Assembly: GCF_047675955.1 (NCBI RefSeq) | Contig: NC_132923.1 | Location: forward strand, 87,827,637 to 87,891,636 | DNA length: 64,000 nt | Reading direction: 5' to 3' | DNA from: Chlorocebus sabaeus | Taxonomy: Eukaryota; Chordata; Mammalia; Primates; Cercopithecidae | Part shown: piece after piece, positions 30,905-41,604 of the stretch | Layout: the number at the start of each line of letters is the position of its first letter | How positions within the stretch are numbered: position 1 is the stretch's first letter | Notes under the pieces: model-generated | The model's input: only the letters and a program-made list of their open reading frames with translations | Database searches by the model: none | What the model was told of the DNA's origin: nothing | Made by a program: the position numbers and the translations under genes

Positions 30905-31330
30905 TCTATTAATTCTGGAAATACTTATTGAGACTCTACCATATAAGATGCACTGTTTGAGATAAAACATTGGATAAGAAAGAGTCCCTGCCTTTTATGA
31001 AGTCTTCATTCCGGCAAAGTAGACAAACATTAAGCCACTAAACACATAGTTTGCTATTTTAAAATGTGATGACAGAGAAGCACAAGGTGCTAAGAAAACA
31101 CACAAGGGGAGGCCTAACCTAACCTGGAGCATCAGGAAAGGCTTTTCTGACAAAGTGACTTTTGAGCTGGACTCAAAGAATAAGGATTAACTGGAGGGAG
31201 GCAAAGGAGAGGTAAGCAGGGAAGGTGCAGATAGGAAAGAGAGAAGCATGTTCTGGAGATAGAGAAAGAAACACAGTATGGTGGAAGAATTGAAAAGAAG
31301 GCCAGAAGCAAACTGTATTCCTGGGGAGAA
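30905..31330 (-). mobile_element. L2 LINE 3' region
   Basis: 'aatacttattgagactctac', 'agagtccctgccttttatga', 'ggcttttctgacaaagtgac' ttttgagctggactcaa and 'aggtaagcagggaaggtgca' follow the inverted L2 from its tail inward for ~425 bp. Confidence 0.85.
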
Positions 31331-31439
31331 GTAAGGTTCAGACTCTGAGATACAGAGCCTTTCCAGGTACCTCAGGTGTGCCCTTAGGCCCTAGTGTTGG
31401 CCTGTCTCCTCCACCTCTCTCTTGCTTACATGGGACATT

Positions 31440-31705
31440 TCTCCACAAAGACTGGCTTTACTTTTACTTCCTCCAGGAAGTAAGTGTCATCACCTAAGTC
31501 CCCTTCCCTGGGCTGTCAAGTCGTCCCGGCTCTGTGCTTCCCTCTGCTACTCTCATGCCATGTAACCATCAGTTTGTAAGTCTGTGTTCTCCACTCAACT
31601 ATGAGTCCTCATGGACAGAATGAGTGTCATTTATCTTTGTGTCCCCAATGTCTGGCACAGAGCCTGGCACCAAGTGCTTATGGAAGGAACCTGACACAGA
31701 GTGAG
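31440..31705 (+). mobile_element. L2 LINE 3' end
   Basis: 'ttacttcctccaggaagtaa', 'tatgagtcctcatggacaga' and 'gtgtccccaatgtctggcac' agagcctggcacc are the forward L2 3' UTR. Confidence 0.75.
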
Positions 31706-31709
31706 CTAA

Positions 31710-31915
31710 CATTTTACCTTTCAATACAAAGCTTAGAGACAGAAGGGTTCTCAGACTTTATAATGCTCAGCCACCCATTTTTCCAGTGAAGAAACTGAGG
31801 CACAGAGGGCTGAAACAAATTGCTCAAGGACTTGTACCTGGGACGCCAAAGCCAAACTCATAAAAAGAGCAATCTGTGTCCTAGTCCATTGCTCTTTCTC
31901 CTACACCCTGATTAT
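31710..31915 (-). mobile_element. MIR/L3-like old repeat
   Basis: 'cagtgaagaaactgaggcac' agagggctgaaac and 'cattgctctttctcctacac' follow the inverted MIR-class layout. Confidence 0.6.
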
Positions 31916-31984
31916 CGATCAAGTTATCACTAAGTAATGTGAATATCTCCTATAATTGGGATTCACAGACAATCAAAAAGGTAT

Positions 31985-32325
31985 ATTTATCCATTCATTC
32001 AGCAAATGTTTACTGAATGGGTCATGGGTCATAGGGCAGCCCCTATACCCTAGGTAGGGATTCAGAGTTCAAGAGTACACAGTATTCACTTCACAGTATG
32101 GTCGGTGCCTGTGGGGTGATAGAGCACACATACCTAAAACAATCAGACATTAATGACTGAGTAAGATAACTTGTGAGACATGGAAGAATGAGAAAGAGTA
32201 ATGGGAGAAGTGATTCTTGAGCTAAACATGGAAGGCTCAATTTCAACAGGGAAGAGAATGGTGTTCCTCATGGGTGGAATAGCATGAACAGAAGTTCAGA
32301 GGAAGAATATCTAGTCTTGAGAGTG
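31985..32325 (-). mobile_element. L2 LINE 3' region
   Basis: 'atccattcattcagcaaatg' tttactgaatggg opens the inverted L2. 'tgagctaaacatggaaggct' and 'gtgttcctcatgggtggaat' agcatgaacagaag continue it. Confidence 0.8.
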
Positions 32326-32329
32326 ATGA

Positions 32330-32570
32330 TAATAATTAGCTAGCACTAATTGAACACTTACTGTGTGTCACATACTATTGTAAGGACTTTATATATATTA
32401 ACTCACTGAATTCTCATAATGCCTATTTTTCACATGAGGAAACTAAGGCACAAAGAGGTTAGGTAATTTCCTATGATCACACAGCTAATTAATAGTCGAG
32501 AAGGAATTTGAACCAGAAATAGCTGCAGAGCCCTTGCTCTTAATATTCTGCTCTACTGACTCTTAACATT
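32330..32570 (-). mobile_element. MIR SINE, near full length
   Basis: 'agcactaattgaacacttac' tgtgtgtcacata, 'ttaactcactgaattctcat', 'cacatgaggaaactaaggca' and 'acacagctaattaatagtcg' give a nearly complete inverted MIR. Confidence 0.92.
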
Positions 32571-32659
32571 GCCTCTTGACAGTAAATAAGGGTCTGTGTG
32601 ATACATAGCACCTGGCAATACAGAGTTGAGTCAGATTTTGAAAAATAAAGTTGTTGTGG

Positions 32660-32830
32660 TTTTTCCCCCCTATTAACTGAGTATTTACCAGGTACCAGAA
32701 CAAGACAAAGCTCTCTCGTACTGTATCTTACTTGTTCTCACTTAATGCTTACAACTCTATGAAATAAGTAATATTCTCATTTTTATCATTTGGATCTAAG
32801 GCCTGAAGAAGTTCCATAGCATGCTTTAGG
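32660..32830 (-). mobile_element. MIR SINE fragment
   Basis: 'gagtatttaccaggtaccag' and 'cttaatgcttacaactctat' gaaataagtaatat are inverted MIR. Confidence 0.65.
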
Positions 32831-32949
32831 TCTAATGAAGGGGTCTGCATATCTACCCCAGGTGTTTGGGCAAATGCAGTAGGAAATGGGATGTGCATTA
32901 AAATGCTTGAGCTAGAATGTGCCCTGGGAATCAGTATGGTCCCAGGATC

Positions 32950-33095
32950 TTGTTGTGGGATAGAATGTTGGGTTTAGATCCTGCCCCTGCTGTTTCCCAA
33001 CCATGTCTTTCTGGGCCTCAGTTTCTTCACCTATAAAATGGAGATAACGATCCCTGTGTTCCAAGGACATTGCAAGGAGAATATGATGTGTATAT
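32950..33095 (+). mobile_element. MIR SINE
   Basis: 'tctgggcctcagtttcttca' cctataaaatggagataac and 'ccaaggacattgcaaggaga' give the forward MIR core. Confidence 0.85.
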
Positions 33096-33099
33096 GGAT

Positions 33100-33705
33100 G
33101 GAATCCCTGATTTTTACTACTAAAACCTAAGATTTGGCCTGATTTTATTATTGTCAGGATTTTAACTCTTCTGTGAGCTTTGAAGAGCTTTTCAGTTGGG
33201 ACCTCAATAATGTGGCAGCACCACAGAACATCTCCAGTGCCTCTCCACTCTCAAGTCAGGAAAGGATGGAATAAAGAGGATGATCCTAATGCAGTAATTA
33301 CATAGTCTCCATGATTGTCACCATCTGAGGTCACCAACCAGCCACATGGCTTGAATCAGATTTTAGGGCCCTCCTAATCAGAGATGTCCCCTCTTCCTTA
33401 AACCCCTATAGTGGAAAGAATTAGATTTTGTTATACAAATAAAGAAACTGGATTATGTCCTGAATTGTTATAACATGAGGTGTTATTTCCTTGCTCTGCT
33501 TTCCCCATATGTAACACTAAGAATTGTTTACCTTGATATGAGTTATTTTCTGAACCTTCTCCAGGAAAACGTTTGATCAAGAAGAAAGGGGAAGGGCAAG
33601 ACAGTACTAAAATCCCCTAGGGGTAGGAGAAGGGTTGGGGTGGGGGGCAGTTTGCAAAAAATGCAGGCTGAGGAAGGGGCAATGTGTTATAACAGAATGA
33701 GGCCT
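33100..33705. other. Unique sequence with G-quadruplex motif
   Basis: No repeat recognised. At 33620-33647 four G-runs (4, 3, 4, 6) are separated by 8, 2 and 1 bases, which fits the G-quadruplex pattern. Confidence 0.5.
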
Positions 33706-33709
33706 GGCG

Positions 33710-33860
33710 TGGGCACACTGGGGTTATATTAATGTAAATCTGTCTCTATTCATTGTTACTTGAGTGATTTGATGGTAATGCTTTCATATCCTTTCTGGGC
33801 CTGAGTTTCCACATCTATAAAATTGTGGGAATTTGAGCATGTCATTTATAAGAATTTTTC
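33710..33860 (+). mobile_element. MIR SINE fragment
   Basis: 'tttctgggcctgagtttcca' catctataaaattgtggg is the MIR core, with a more diverged left half. Confidence 0.7.
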
Positions 33861-33981
33861 CCCTGACAGTCTATGATGCTGAAGTAGCATCTGAACACTT
33901 CACAGTTTTACTTAGATACTGCCCTGCTCTTGCCTGTGATAGTAATTCTTCAAGTAATATATGAGCGAATCAATCAGTATA

Positions 33982-34025
33982 ATGGATGGATGGATGGATG
34001 GATGGATGGATGGATGGATGGATGG
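33982..34025 (+). repeat. (GGAT)n microsatellite
   Basis: About 11 uninterrupted ATGG units, the second such array in the window. It abuts an L2 fragment, as the first lies next to L2-tail-like sequence. Confidence 0.95.
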
Positions 34026-34035
34026 AGAAAACAAC

Positions 34036-34345
34036 TCAGCTTTGAAACTTCAACTCAAGCATCACCTTCTCTGGGAAGACTTCCTTGGCCCCATCTAACC
34101 CCTGGGAAGACTGAGCCACCTCTCTCTCCTTGTCATCCCAGCTGGCCATCCCACCACCATCTGAGCTTCCTTCCATGCTGTCATTTATTATGCTGTTACC
34201 TTGACTATTTATTTCTACATGCCATATCATGAGCTCAATGAGGCAGGCCAGTGCCTTATTTACTTTTGTCTCCTCAGTGACTATCACAGGGCCCAGCATA
34301 TGGGATTGTGCAATCAGATGTTGAATGTTGCTCACAATCCTGGTA
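34036..34345 (+). mobile_element. L2 LINE 3' end
   Basis: 'caactcaagcatcaccttct' ctgggaagacttccttggcc, 'catgagctcaatgaggcagg' and 'tgactatcacagggcccagc' are the forward L2 3' UTR. Confidence 0.85.
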
Positions 34346-34484
34346 GGAGACTAGGCCTGAGGCCATCTAAGCCTTCTAGCCCTGGCATGCTATTGTTCTA
34401 TTGTCTTTACCTCCAAATAGCCATATGAATCCGTGAAACCTTCTACAACATTTAGCCCATCCTCCACCTCAGGCAGGGTTAATA

Positions 34485-34600
34485 CCACACCACACACACG
34501 TATACATACCACTGCCACCATCAACACCGCCACTATCCACACCACCACCACCAGCCATAACAACAACAACAAACAACAACAACAAACAACCACCCAGACT
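34485..34600 (+). repeat. (ACC)n/(CAA)n low-complexity tract
   Basis: C/A-only composition with accacacc, cacacacac, ccaccaccacc and caacaacaacaaacaacaac blocks. The overlapping frames are compositional artefacts. Confidence 0.9.
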
Positions 34601-34669
34601 CCATTAGCCCATTGTGCCCCTCTTCATTCCAATTATAATTACATGGTGCTGCCTACTTGTATCAGCTAT

Positions 34670-34805
34670 GTTTTCCTGACTGGACCATTAACTGTAGGGA
34701 CCAAGTCTTATTAGGGCAGGAATTATGTCTTACTCATCTTTGTAGTTTTGGTACATGGCACAATGCCTGGAACATAGTATGTTCTGAGCAAGTGTTACTA
34801 AGTAT
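34670..34805 (+). mobile_element. L2 LINE 3' end
   Basis: 'ggcaggaattatgtcttact' and 'acaatgcctggaacatagta' tgttctgagcaagtgttac are the L2 terminus. Confidence 0.75.
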
Positions 34806-35059
34806 ATCTTAGAGCGTGCCTCAGTGGGAGTGTATGTGGGGGTATAAGGACCCATAAGAGTCAAATTGCTTCATTATGTAACTGAAATACCTTTAAATAG
34901 CCATTGTAGTCCTGAAAGATCTCAACCTTTGTATGTACCCACCATTTTTATCTGAGAAGCTCAGAGTGTCTCATTGGCAATCATCTGATAATCTTTATTC
35001 AGGGGAATGAAAGCATAGATGAGTGAAGGCACTTACAAATTTCATAAAGCAAGACATTT

Positions 35060-35240
35060 TTTATTAATCTATTTGGTTATTGTTTGCTCACCTCCACCTC
35101 ACTTTCTTCCACACACTGGATTTAGGCTCTATGGGGGCAGGGACATTGTCGGTGGTGTCCTTATGGATTCCCCAACCCTAACACAATGTGATGCATACAG
35201 CTGCAGACAATCTGTATGAGTTTGTTTACTGTACAAGGGT
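35060..35240 (+). mobile_element. L2-like LINE fragment
   Basis: 'ggctctatgggggcagggac' attgtcggtggtgtcc recalls the L2 'gggcagggac' block. The ends are unclear. Confidence 0.5.
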
Positions 35241-35409
35241 AAAAGTGGGACTTAAAATTCCATGCAACTCAATAAGATTGGTTCCCTTGTTTTTACATAC
35301 TTTCTGCATAATCAGAGGAAATAACTATGATAAAGGAGAAGAGATGATGATTAGATAATTTGCCTAAAATGAGTGAATCCATATAAAAATCCAGATCACT
35401 AATAGGAAT

Positions 35410-35632
35410 ACTTATAGCCAATACCATCTAAATGCCAGGTATGTGGTATATACGTGCCTTATATATGTAACCTTCTATTCTTAAAAAGCTTGGCAAGTGA
35501 GTATTTTACCCATACAGAAACTGAGGCTGGAAGAGAGTAAGTAATTTGCTCAAGATCACTTAGTGGTTAGAAAACAATGGAGCTGTAATTCAAATCTGAG
35601 TTGACTATAAGCCCTAATTTTTTTCTCACTAC
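35410..35632 (-). mobile_element. MIR SINE
   Basis: 'ccatctaaatgccaggtatg', 'cccatacagaaactgaggct' and 'ttgctcaagatcacttagtg' give the inverted MIR. Confidence 0.85.
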
Positions 35633-35639
35633 TCTCCTA

Positions 35640-35730
35640 CCCTTTGTCTACCCATCAAACTTTCACTTACTGAATGTTTACTATGTCCAGGGCTTTATTC
35701 TAAATTCTAGGAATACAACATTGATTTGGG
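35640..35730 (-). mobile_element. L2 LINE fragment
   Basis: 'cttactgaatgtttactatg' tccagggctttattct is the inverted L2 terminus. Confidence 0.65.
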
Positions 35731-35764
35731 ACACAGCTTCCAGAGTAAGTGGAAGACTTAGGAA

Positions 35765-36015
35765 TACGGGGAGTAGAGCTGACATTTTTGAGCATCTGCT
35801 TATATGCCAGACACTGTCCTAGATTCTTTGCAAAAATTATCTCATTTAATAATCACAACAGTCCTCTAATAGTTTCATTGTTATCCTGTTTAACAGATGA
35901 GGAATCTGATGATTTGAGAGATTAAGTCATGGGCCCAGGGTCACTCAGTTAGGGAGCTATTAATTTAGAACTCAAATTCAGACCAGTCTGGCTCTAAAGC
36001 CATATTTTTTCACCA
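35765..36015 (-). mobile_element. MIR SINE, near full length
   Basis: 'atatgccagacactgtccta' gattctttgc, 'ttaacagatgaggaatctga' and 'ggcccagggtcactcagtta' form an inverted, well-kept MIR. Confidence 0.9.
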
Positions 36016-36474
36016 CACCCCCCACCACCACCACAATATTTCAACATATGGCTCTAAGTAGACAGTTGGAGGAATGGGGGTATTTCTGCAGAGGCCTTCA
36101 GTAGGCCTTTGTCTTTTCAAAGGCACCTCCTCAGTATCTCTTTTCTTGCATCAAAGACCTGCTTTTCTCCGGGCAAGGAGCAGCAGATTTATTATCCTTG
36201 AAGTTTATAATGGCAACTTTAAGGCTTTCCTATGTGGACTATGTCTATGATTGCTAACTTGGAAACATGCTTTGTTGACTTTATAGAACAGTCCTCACAA
36301 AAGAAAAATAGTCATTTTCTTGTCTCCAGAGGTCCCAGTGGTTTGCAGGGGCAAGAGAAAAAGGCATTGGAAAGCTTTGGAAAGGCATTGGAAAGGGTTG
36401 AAGCCAGATCAAGAGACTTGGGCCCTTCTGGCCACTATTCATTTTTCCTCATAAGAGGTCCTGACTTTGTATGA
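36016..36474. other. Unique sequence with 21-bp tandem repeat
   Basis: An imperfect duplication at 36360-36400 (aaaggcattggaaag recurring with period 21). The forward frame 36232-36474 (80 codons) has no family features. Confidence 0.4.
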
Positions 36475-36475
36475 T

Positions 36476-36645
36476 ACAAACAGCTTGTTCTTTAGAATCA
36501 CAGATCCTGCTTCAAATCCCACCTCTTACATGACTTTGAGCAAGCAACTTAACCTCTTTGAGTTCCACTTTGAAAATGGAGAGAATAAAACAAGCTTGTA
36601 TATTATAATGAGGGTGAAACGAGATAATACGAAAAAACCCAAATT
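36476..36645 (+). mobile_element. MIR SINE
   Basis: 'cttcaaatcccacctcttac' atgactttgagcaagcaac and 'gtgaaacgagataatacgaa' give the forward MIR. Confidence 0.75.
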
Positions 36646-36659
36646 CAGCATCTTGTTAA

Positions 36660-37955
36660 TGTAACTGAGGTCACATGAACATTATTAACCATATTTCTGC
36701 ATCACTGTACCCTTACCTGTCATAGCAGGAAATTCAGTCTTTTACAGTGTTGCTCTTCCCCACATAGCTTAAAGGATCCCAAGGAGTCTTACAAGTGTTT
36801 ATACACTCCTTGTGGTTACCACTGGCCACTACACAAATTCAGCTGGCACTTTGTAATCCCAGGCCTTAGTCTACCTAGGAACTACTTCTAGGCTGAAACT
36901 TTATTCCTTTGAATGTTGTGTTCATTGCCATTATCTTAAGAGCTGGAAAATTGTGAGCTATTGAAATGAAAGTGACAGGCCAATCCTGTATCCCAATGCC
37001 AGAAATTAACTCCCTGGAGAACAATGCTTCCCACAAAGTGCCCTCCTTGTTATGCTCACTTCAATAGTGTCCCACAGCCAATACCTTGGGTTCCAAACTG
37101 TTACAGAATTTAGTGATCCATCTCTTTTGATTCACACACTCAGAGCTATTAATCTGGGTCATATACCCAGGCTGCCAGAGTATCTGATATTCACTATACT
37201 AGGAGCCACCACTGCCCTCTGATGTTCAGGGTCCATGGCTGCTTCATTCTGCTAGACTCCTTCCCTTTGGACAGATTTTCTCTGAAGCTTCTATTGATCC
37301 TCTGCAATAACGTGCATCAGATTCCCTTCCTCCTTTCTTCTTTTTCTCTTTTCTCCCCTTTCTCTGCCTGCCCACTCCCCTCCTTTCCCAATTTGTCTGT
37401 GTATTTGTCAGAACCCCTGAAAAGGTTCAGATGTTAAGTTTTGGTTTTGATTTTTGCTCACCACAAAACTCATATGTAGCTCTGACTTTACTTAACCCTT
37501 CTTGCTTTCTAAGATAGAAAGGACAATTGAATCTCAGGGTTGGAATAGCCAGTGATTGAGAACAAGCTGAACTTTTCAGTAGCTGCCTTCTATTTAAAAG
37601 TTTGTCACTGATTTGCAGTCTTTGGATATAACCGTTGGGGGTAGGAGGCAGGAGGAAGTTTCCCAGCTTCACTCATCATAAGCACCTTTTCCCAGGTCTG
37701 GTGCCACCAAACTTAGACAGCCTATCAAATGGGTAAGTACCCTAGCCAGTGTCTGTTTCTTAAGAAATATGTAGGGGACAGGCACATAACTGTAAACCAT
37801 TTTGATTTCCCAAAAAATTACTTGTAGCCTACAAAAGATGCTTTTTTTTTAAAATTCCACTCTTTTAATTCAACTAGAGGTGGTGAAAGGATCTTGTTCT
37901 GGTCTCATCACTACTACTTACTGTGTACTTTGAGCCCACCACTTGAACTCTGCCA
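36660..37955. other. Unassigned non-coding sequence
   Basis: About 1.3 kb with no recognised repeat. A pyrimidine-rich block spans 37320-37400. No gene signals. Confidence 0.35.
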
Positions 37956-37970
37956 ATTTCCTCAACTCTT

Positions 37971-38225
37971 TTTTTTTTTTTTTTTTTTGAGATGGAGTCT
38001 CGCTCTTGTTGCCCAGGCTGGAGTGCAGTGGCATGATCTTGGCTCACTGCAACCTCCACCTCCCAGGTTCAAGCAATTCTTCTGCCTCAGCCTCCTGAGT
38101 AGCTGGGATTACAGGCACGTACCACCACGCCCCAGTAATTTTTGTATTTTCAATAGAGAAAGGGTTTCACCGTGTTGGCCAGGCTGGTTTTGAACTCCTG
38201 ACCTCGTGATCTGCCCGCCTGGGCC
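37971..38225 (-). mobile_element. AluS, 5'-truncated, with target duplication
   Basis: Inverted Alu with a T-run at the left (poly(A) tail) and the classic 'gagatggagtctcgctcttg', 'tgcagtggcatgatcttggc' and 'cctgacctcgtgatctgccc' blocks. It stops before the last ~45 bp of the 5' end. The flanks are direct repeats: ttcctcaactctt (37958-37970) and ttcctcagctctt (38226-38238), 12 of 13 identical. Confidence 0.95.
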
Positions 38226-38324
38226 TTCCTCAGCTCTTAAATGGGGTTAGCAGTCTCCAACCTGCTTATCTCACAAGGACATTGCAGTCACCAAGGGTTC
38301 CTTGAAAACTGTAGCGGGACTAGA

Positions 38325-38545
38325 ACAGGGTTTTGCAACCTCAGCATTATTGACATTTTGGACCAGATAATTATTTGGTGAGGTGGGCTGTCCTGTGCAT
38401 TGTAGGATGTTTAGCAGCATGTGTCCATCTACTAGATGCTAGTGGCACCTTCCTCCTAGTTGTGACAACTAAAAATATCTCCAGATATTGTCAGATGTCT
38501 GCTGTGGGTTAAAATTATCCCTGCTTTAGAATCACTAAATGAGGA
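38325..38545 (-). mobile_element. MER5A hAT-Charlie element
   Basis: Inverted MER5A: ttgcaacctcagcattattg acattttgg, 'tgtgcattgtaggatgttta' gcagca, 'ctactagatgctagtggcac' and 'tatctccagatattgtcaga', ending near 'gctttagaatcacta'. Confidence 0.85.
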
Positions 38546-38549
38546 AGTT

Positions 38550-39125
38550 GTTCATTATTAATGTTGTCATTGTTGAATTCAAATCCAAAGCAGAATGCGT
38601 TCTTTGAAGAAGGAGAGCAAACCTGAAGGGCAGAGTGGGGCCCCCACTTGCCTATATGGAGAGGGAAAGGACAAACCTAGAAGGTACAGAAGCTGATTTG
38701 CTTGATCTTGGCTGTATCCTGGAGGCATTCAGTTGAGTCAGGGATAGGAAGATGGCTGAAAGGCAGACAATGTCCAGCCTTTAACCTCCAAAGAGCAGAT
38801 CAACATCCAGCTTAATACTTGCAGAGCCCCTGCCTTCCCTCCCCCTCCTGGAGGCCCCTTTCTTGAGCTTTTAATTTGTTTTCACAGCAGTTTGAACAAA
38901 TTGAATTTGTTAATTAAAGTGCTAAAATGAAATGCTGAGCATTATTGACTAGATGCTAATGCCATTAACGGGACTGAAGGAGAGGGACCCAGGCTGTCAA
39001 TCGCTGCACGAATCAGATCAGCAGAGGCCACAGTACAGGCTGCGCCTGAAGGCTGAAGGGACAGACCTGTTTACACGTTATGTGATTTTGTCTTTATCAG
39101 TCAGGATCTGTAATTGCCAAGACAT
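38550..39125. other. Unique sequence; candidate conserved island 38850-39080
   Basis: 38870-39000 packs homeodomain-like words (gttaattaaagtgc; gctaatgccattaac) beside a mixed-composition block to 39070 with ctgtcaatcgctgc, a MEIS/PBX-like tgtcaatc word. No repeat recognised. The frame 38953-39144 lacks family features. Confidence 0.4.
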
Positions 39126-39129
39126 TCTT

Positions 39130-39245
39130 TTAGCAAATAGTTAACTCCTTTGTGCCAGGAATTGTTCTGTGTGCTAAGTGTATACTGATGAATCACACAA
39201 AAACCCACCCTCAGGAATCTCAGGGTCCGACGGGGAAAAGACATA
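39130..39245 (-). mobile_element. L2 LINE fragment
   Basis: 'ttgtgccaggaattgttctg' tgtgctaagtg and 'ctcaggaatctcagggtccg' are inverted L2. Confidence 0.65.
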
Positions 39246-39264
39246 AAGAGATGTTGCTCTAGCA

Positions 39265-39500
39265 TAGCACAGGAGTTTAAGAGTTTGGGGTTTGGAGGCA
39301 AAAGACCTGGAGTTCAAATCCAGACTCTGCCTCTGACAGTCAGGGTAAGTCACCTTCAATTTATTTTTCTGTAAAAAGGGGATGATGATACTAGTAGCTC
39401 CTCCATTGGGCTTCCTTAAAGATTAAATGCAATAATTTAAATAGGACACTTAGCACAGTCTATGGCACAGGGTAAATATTCAGTAACAGGCATGATGTAC
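39265..39500 (+). mobile_element. MIR SINE, near full length
   Basis: 'gagtttggggtttggaggca' aaagacctggagttcaa, gggtaagtcaccttcaat, 'ctgtaaaaaggggatgatga' and 'ggacacttagcacagtctat' ggcacaggg give the whole forward MIR. Confidence 0.92.
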
Positions 39501-39504
39501 TTAT

Positions 39505-39755
39505 TACCACATATTATGAAGTTAAACACAAATATTGGGGGAAAACAAGAGGAGAGGCATTAGATCTGCTTTGGGGCGATTAATTAAGGGTTCTCTGAAA
39601 TGTGATACTTGGAGTTTGGCATTCCAAATAGAGAACTGGGAGAAGGGCTTTAGGGGCAGAGAAAAGAGTACATGCAAAGTTACGTACATATACAAATGCC
39701 CAATTTATTTTGGGATGTAGAAGTCTGTGGGGATAGAGAGAGGGCTGGGTCTGAA
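39505..39755. other. Unassigned non-coding sequence
   Basis: Nothing recognised. Confidence 0.3.
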
Positions 39756-39759
39756 AGAC

Positions 39760-40135
39760 AACCTAATATCAGCTTCTTAGCTCTTCCCAGCTGCTGGGTT
39801 CCAGACTTGGAATAGTCTTTTACCTCTTCTCTTTGCCGATTCCTTATCATTCCCAGTTTAAATGTCACCTCCTCAGAGAAGCCATCACCAACTACTCCTT
39901 CTAAAGAAAGTAGATTATCCTATTCTGATAGAACCCTGTGTTCCCTTCTTTATGGTACTTATTATAATTTATAATTACATATTTTATATACTTATTTAAT
40001 CTCTGTCTCTTTCATTAAGGTATAACTCCATGATGGCAGGGATCAACTTTGTTTTTACCACTGGATAAGGTGCACAGCATAGCACGGAGCCTGGCACATA
40101 GTAGACATTAGTATTTGTTGAGCAGATGATTGAGT
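39760..40135 (+). mobile_element. L2 LINE 3' end
   Basis: 'agtttaaatgtcacctcctc' agagaagcc, 'cataactccatgatggcagg'-type block at 40020, and 'cggagcctggcacatagtag' acattagtatttg are the L2 3' UTR and tail. Confidence 0.88.
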
Positions 40136-40234
40136 TATGTGTCAGAATAGGCAGGTTAGACACAAGTGCTTTGTTTGCATAAGGCCCAAACATTTTGGTT
40201 GATAGCATATCTATACTGGTAAATCACTTAAGCA

Positions 40235-40465
40235 AAGAAGGGAAAGCAATACTTCTTGAATGCCTACCGTGAACCATATACTTTCAGTACTTTATTTTTA
40301 CTCCTTTCAATAATTGTAGGATGCAGATATTATAGTCCCAATTTTAGGAATGAGGAAATTGAGACTCAGAGAAATGAGGTTACTTACTCCAAAGCACCCT
40401 GCTGATAGGTGGGAGAACTGCAATTAAAACCCAAGTGTGTTTGGCTCCCACTCCAGTGCTCTGGA
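40235..40465 (-). mobile_element. MIR SINE
   Basis: 'cttgaatgcctaccgtgaac', 'aggaatgaggaaattgagac' and 'gagaactgcaattaaaaccc' give the inverted MIR. Confidence 0.85.
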
Positions 40466-40514
40466 ATGCCTAAGGGCTTAGAAATGTCCCAAAGAGACTA
40501 AGAATCCAAAGCAG

Positions 40515-40650
40515 TAGCAGGTATGGAAGGTAACAGCAGTGATTTCCTAAGAACCTGGGTTCTAGCCCCAGAGACATGGTTAAAATTTTATAGCAGTTGC
40601 CTGTTTTTTGAGTCTGACAAGCCTCCATTTTACTGTCAAAAATGTGAAAT
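40515..40650 (+). mobile_element. MIR SINE fragment
   Basis: 'gaacctgggttctagcccca', then 'gcctccattttactgtcaaa' aatgtg, a decayed forward MIR. Confidence 0.5.
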
Positions 40651-40654
40651 TCAT

Positions 40655-41045
40655 AATTAGGCAATAATGTGCTAAAGCCTGATTTTATGTGGTTATTTTA
40701 TTTCCATTAAAGTCATCAAAAGTGATTTATTGATTACAAAAGAAAAAAGAGGAAAAAGAGCACTTTCAAATGTCAAATGTTTGCAGGCCATTTAACAGAT
40801 GCCGGGCTCTGGGGTGGCAGTTAGTGAATGTCATGGAGAAACAGCATATACTTGAAACCCATAATCGGAGTCTAGGATCTGTATATACCTTATTTTTTTT
40901 TAAGGCATGTCACACAATGAAAACACTAGTAACAAAGGGAAAAAAATCTATGAAACTGACTAATAATGAAGCTGAATCACTGATGGCCTGATTTTATGAT
41001 AGCTACAAAGCCATCCAGTGGAGTGGTGTTGGTTATCACAATAAT
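40655..41045. other. Unassigned non-coding sequence
   Basis: AT-rich with short A/T runs. Nothing recognised. Confidence 0.3.
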
Positions 41046-41049
41046 AACT

Positions 41050-41190
41050 CCCACCAGTTCAGCCAAGTGTCATCATCTGACTCTAACGCTAATCATAGCT
41101 CTCCCATTCTCCAGTCATGGCATCTTGAGCAATATACTTTACTTCTCTGCGGTTAATATTCTCATCTGCACAATGGGCTTATACTTTCTG
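41050..41190 (+). mobile_element. MIR SINE fragment
   Basis: 'catggcatcttgagcaatat' and 'atattctcatctgcacaatg' ggct are the forward MIR core. Confidence 0.6.
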
Positions 41191-41484
41191 CAGACAGCTT
41201 TAATAGAAACAGCCTAGATGGAAATTGGATGCTTAGATTCAAGTACTATGTCTGCCAGCCTCACTTCAAGATCTCAGGAAAATCACATTCTTACTTCCGG
41301 CCTTGATTTACCTGTCAAGGAAGAAGATTGGATGGTATGTTTGCTGAGGCCCCTTAGTTGTGACAGTTTATATTTTCAAAAGGACAAAGCTCTACATGGG
41401 TATAAAAGATACTAGATTTTGAAGTTATCATTAAGGGAGATTCCCAATTGCCGTTACAATTCTGATTAATTCTGAGGGGATTGC

Positions 41485-41600
41485 CCGAGGTTTTCCTCGA
41501 ACTTGCTGAAGAACCTTGAGAAAGTCACTTAACCTGACTGAGTTTCTCCATAAAATAGCATAATTTTGTGCACTTAGCATGGTTTTCTGATAATGTAAAA
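41485..41600 (+). mobile_element. MIR SINE fragment
   Basis: 'aaccttgagaaagtcactta' acctgactgagtttctccat is the forward MIR core. Confidence 0.6.
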
Positions 41601-41604
41601 TAAA

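Noticed and set aside
34433..34714. 93-codon Thr/Asn/Gln-rich frame
   Set aside because: Produced by the (ACC)n/(CAA)n low-complexity tract.
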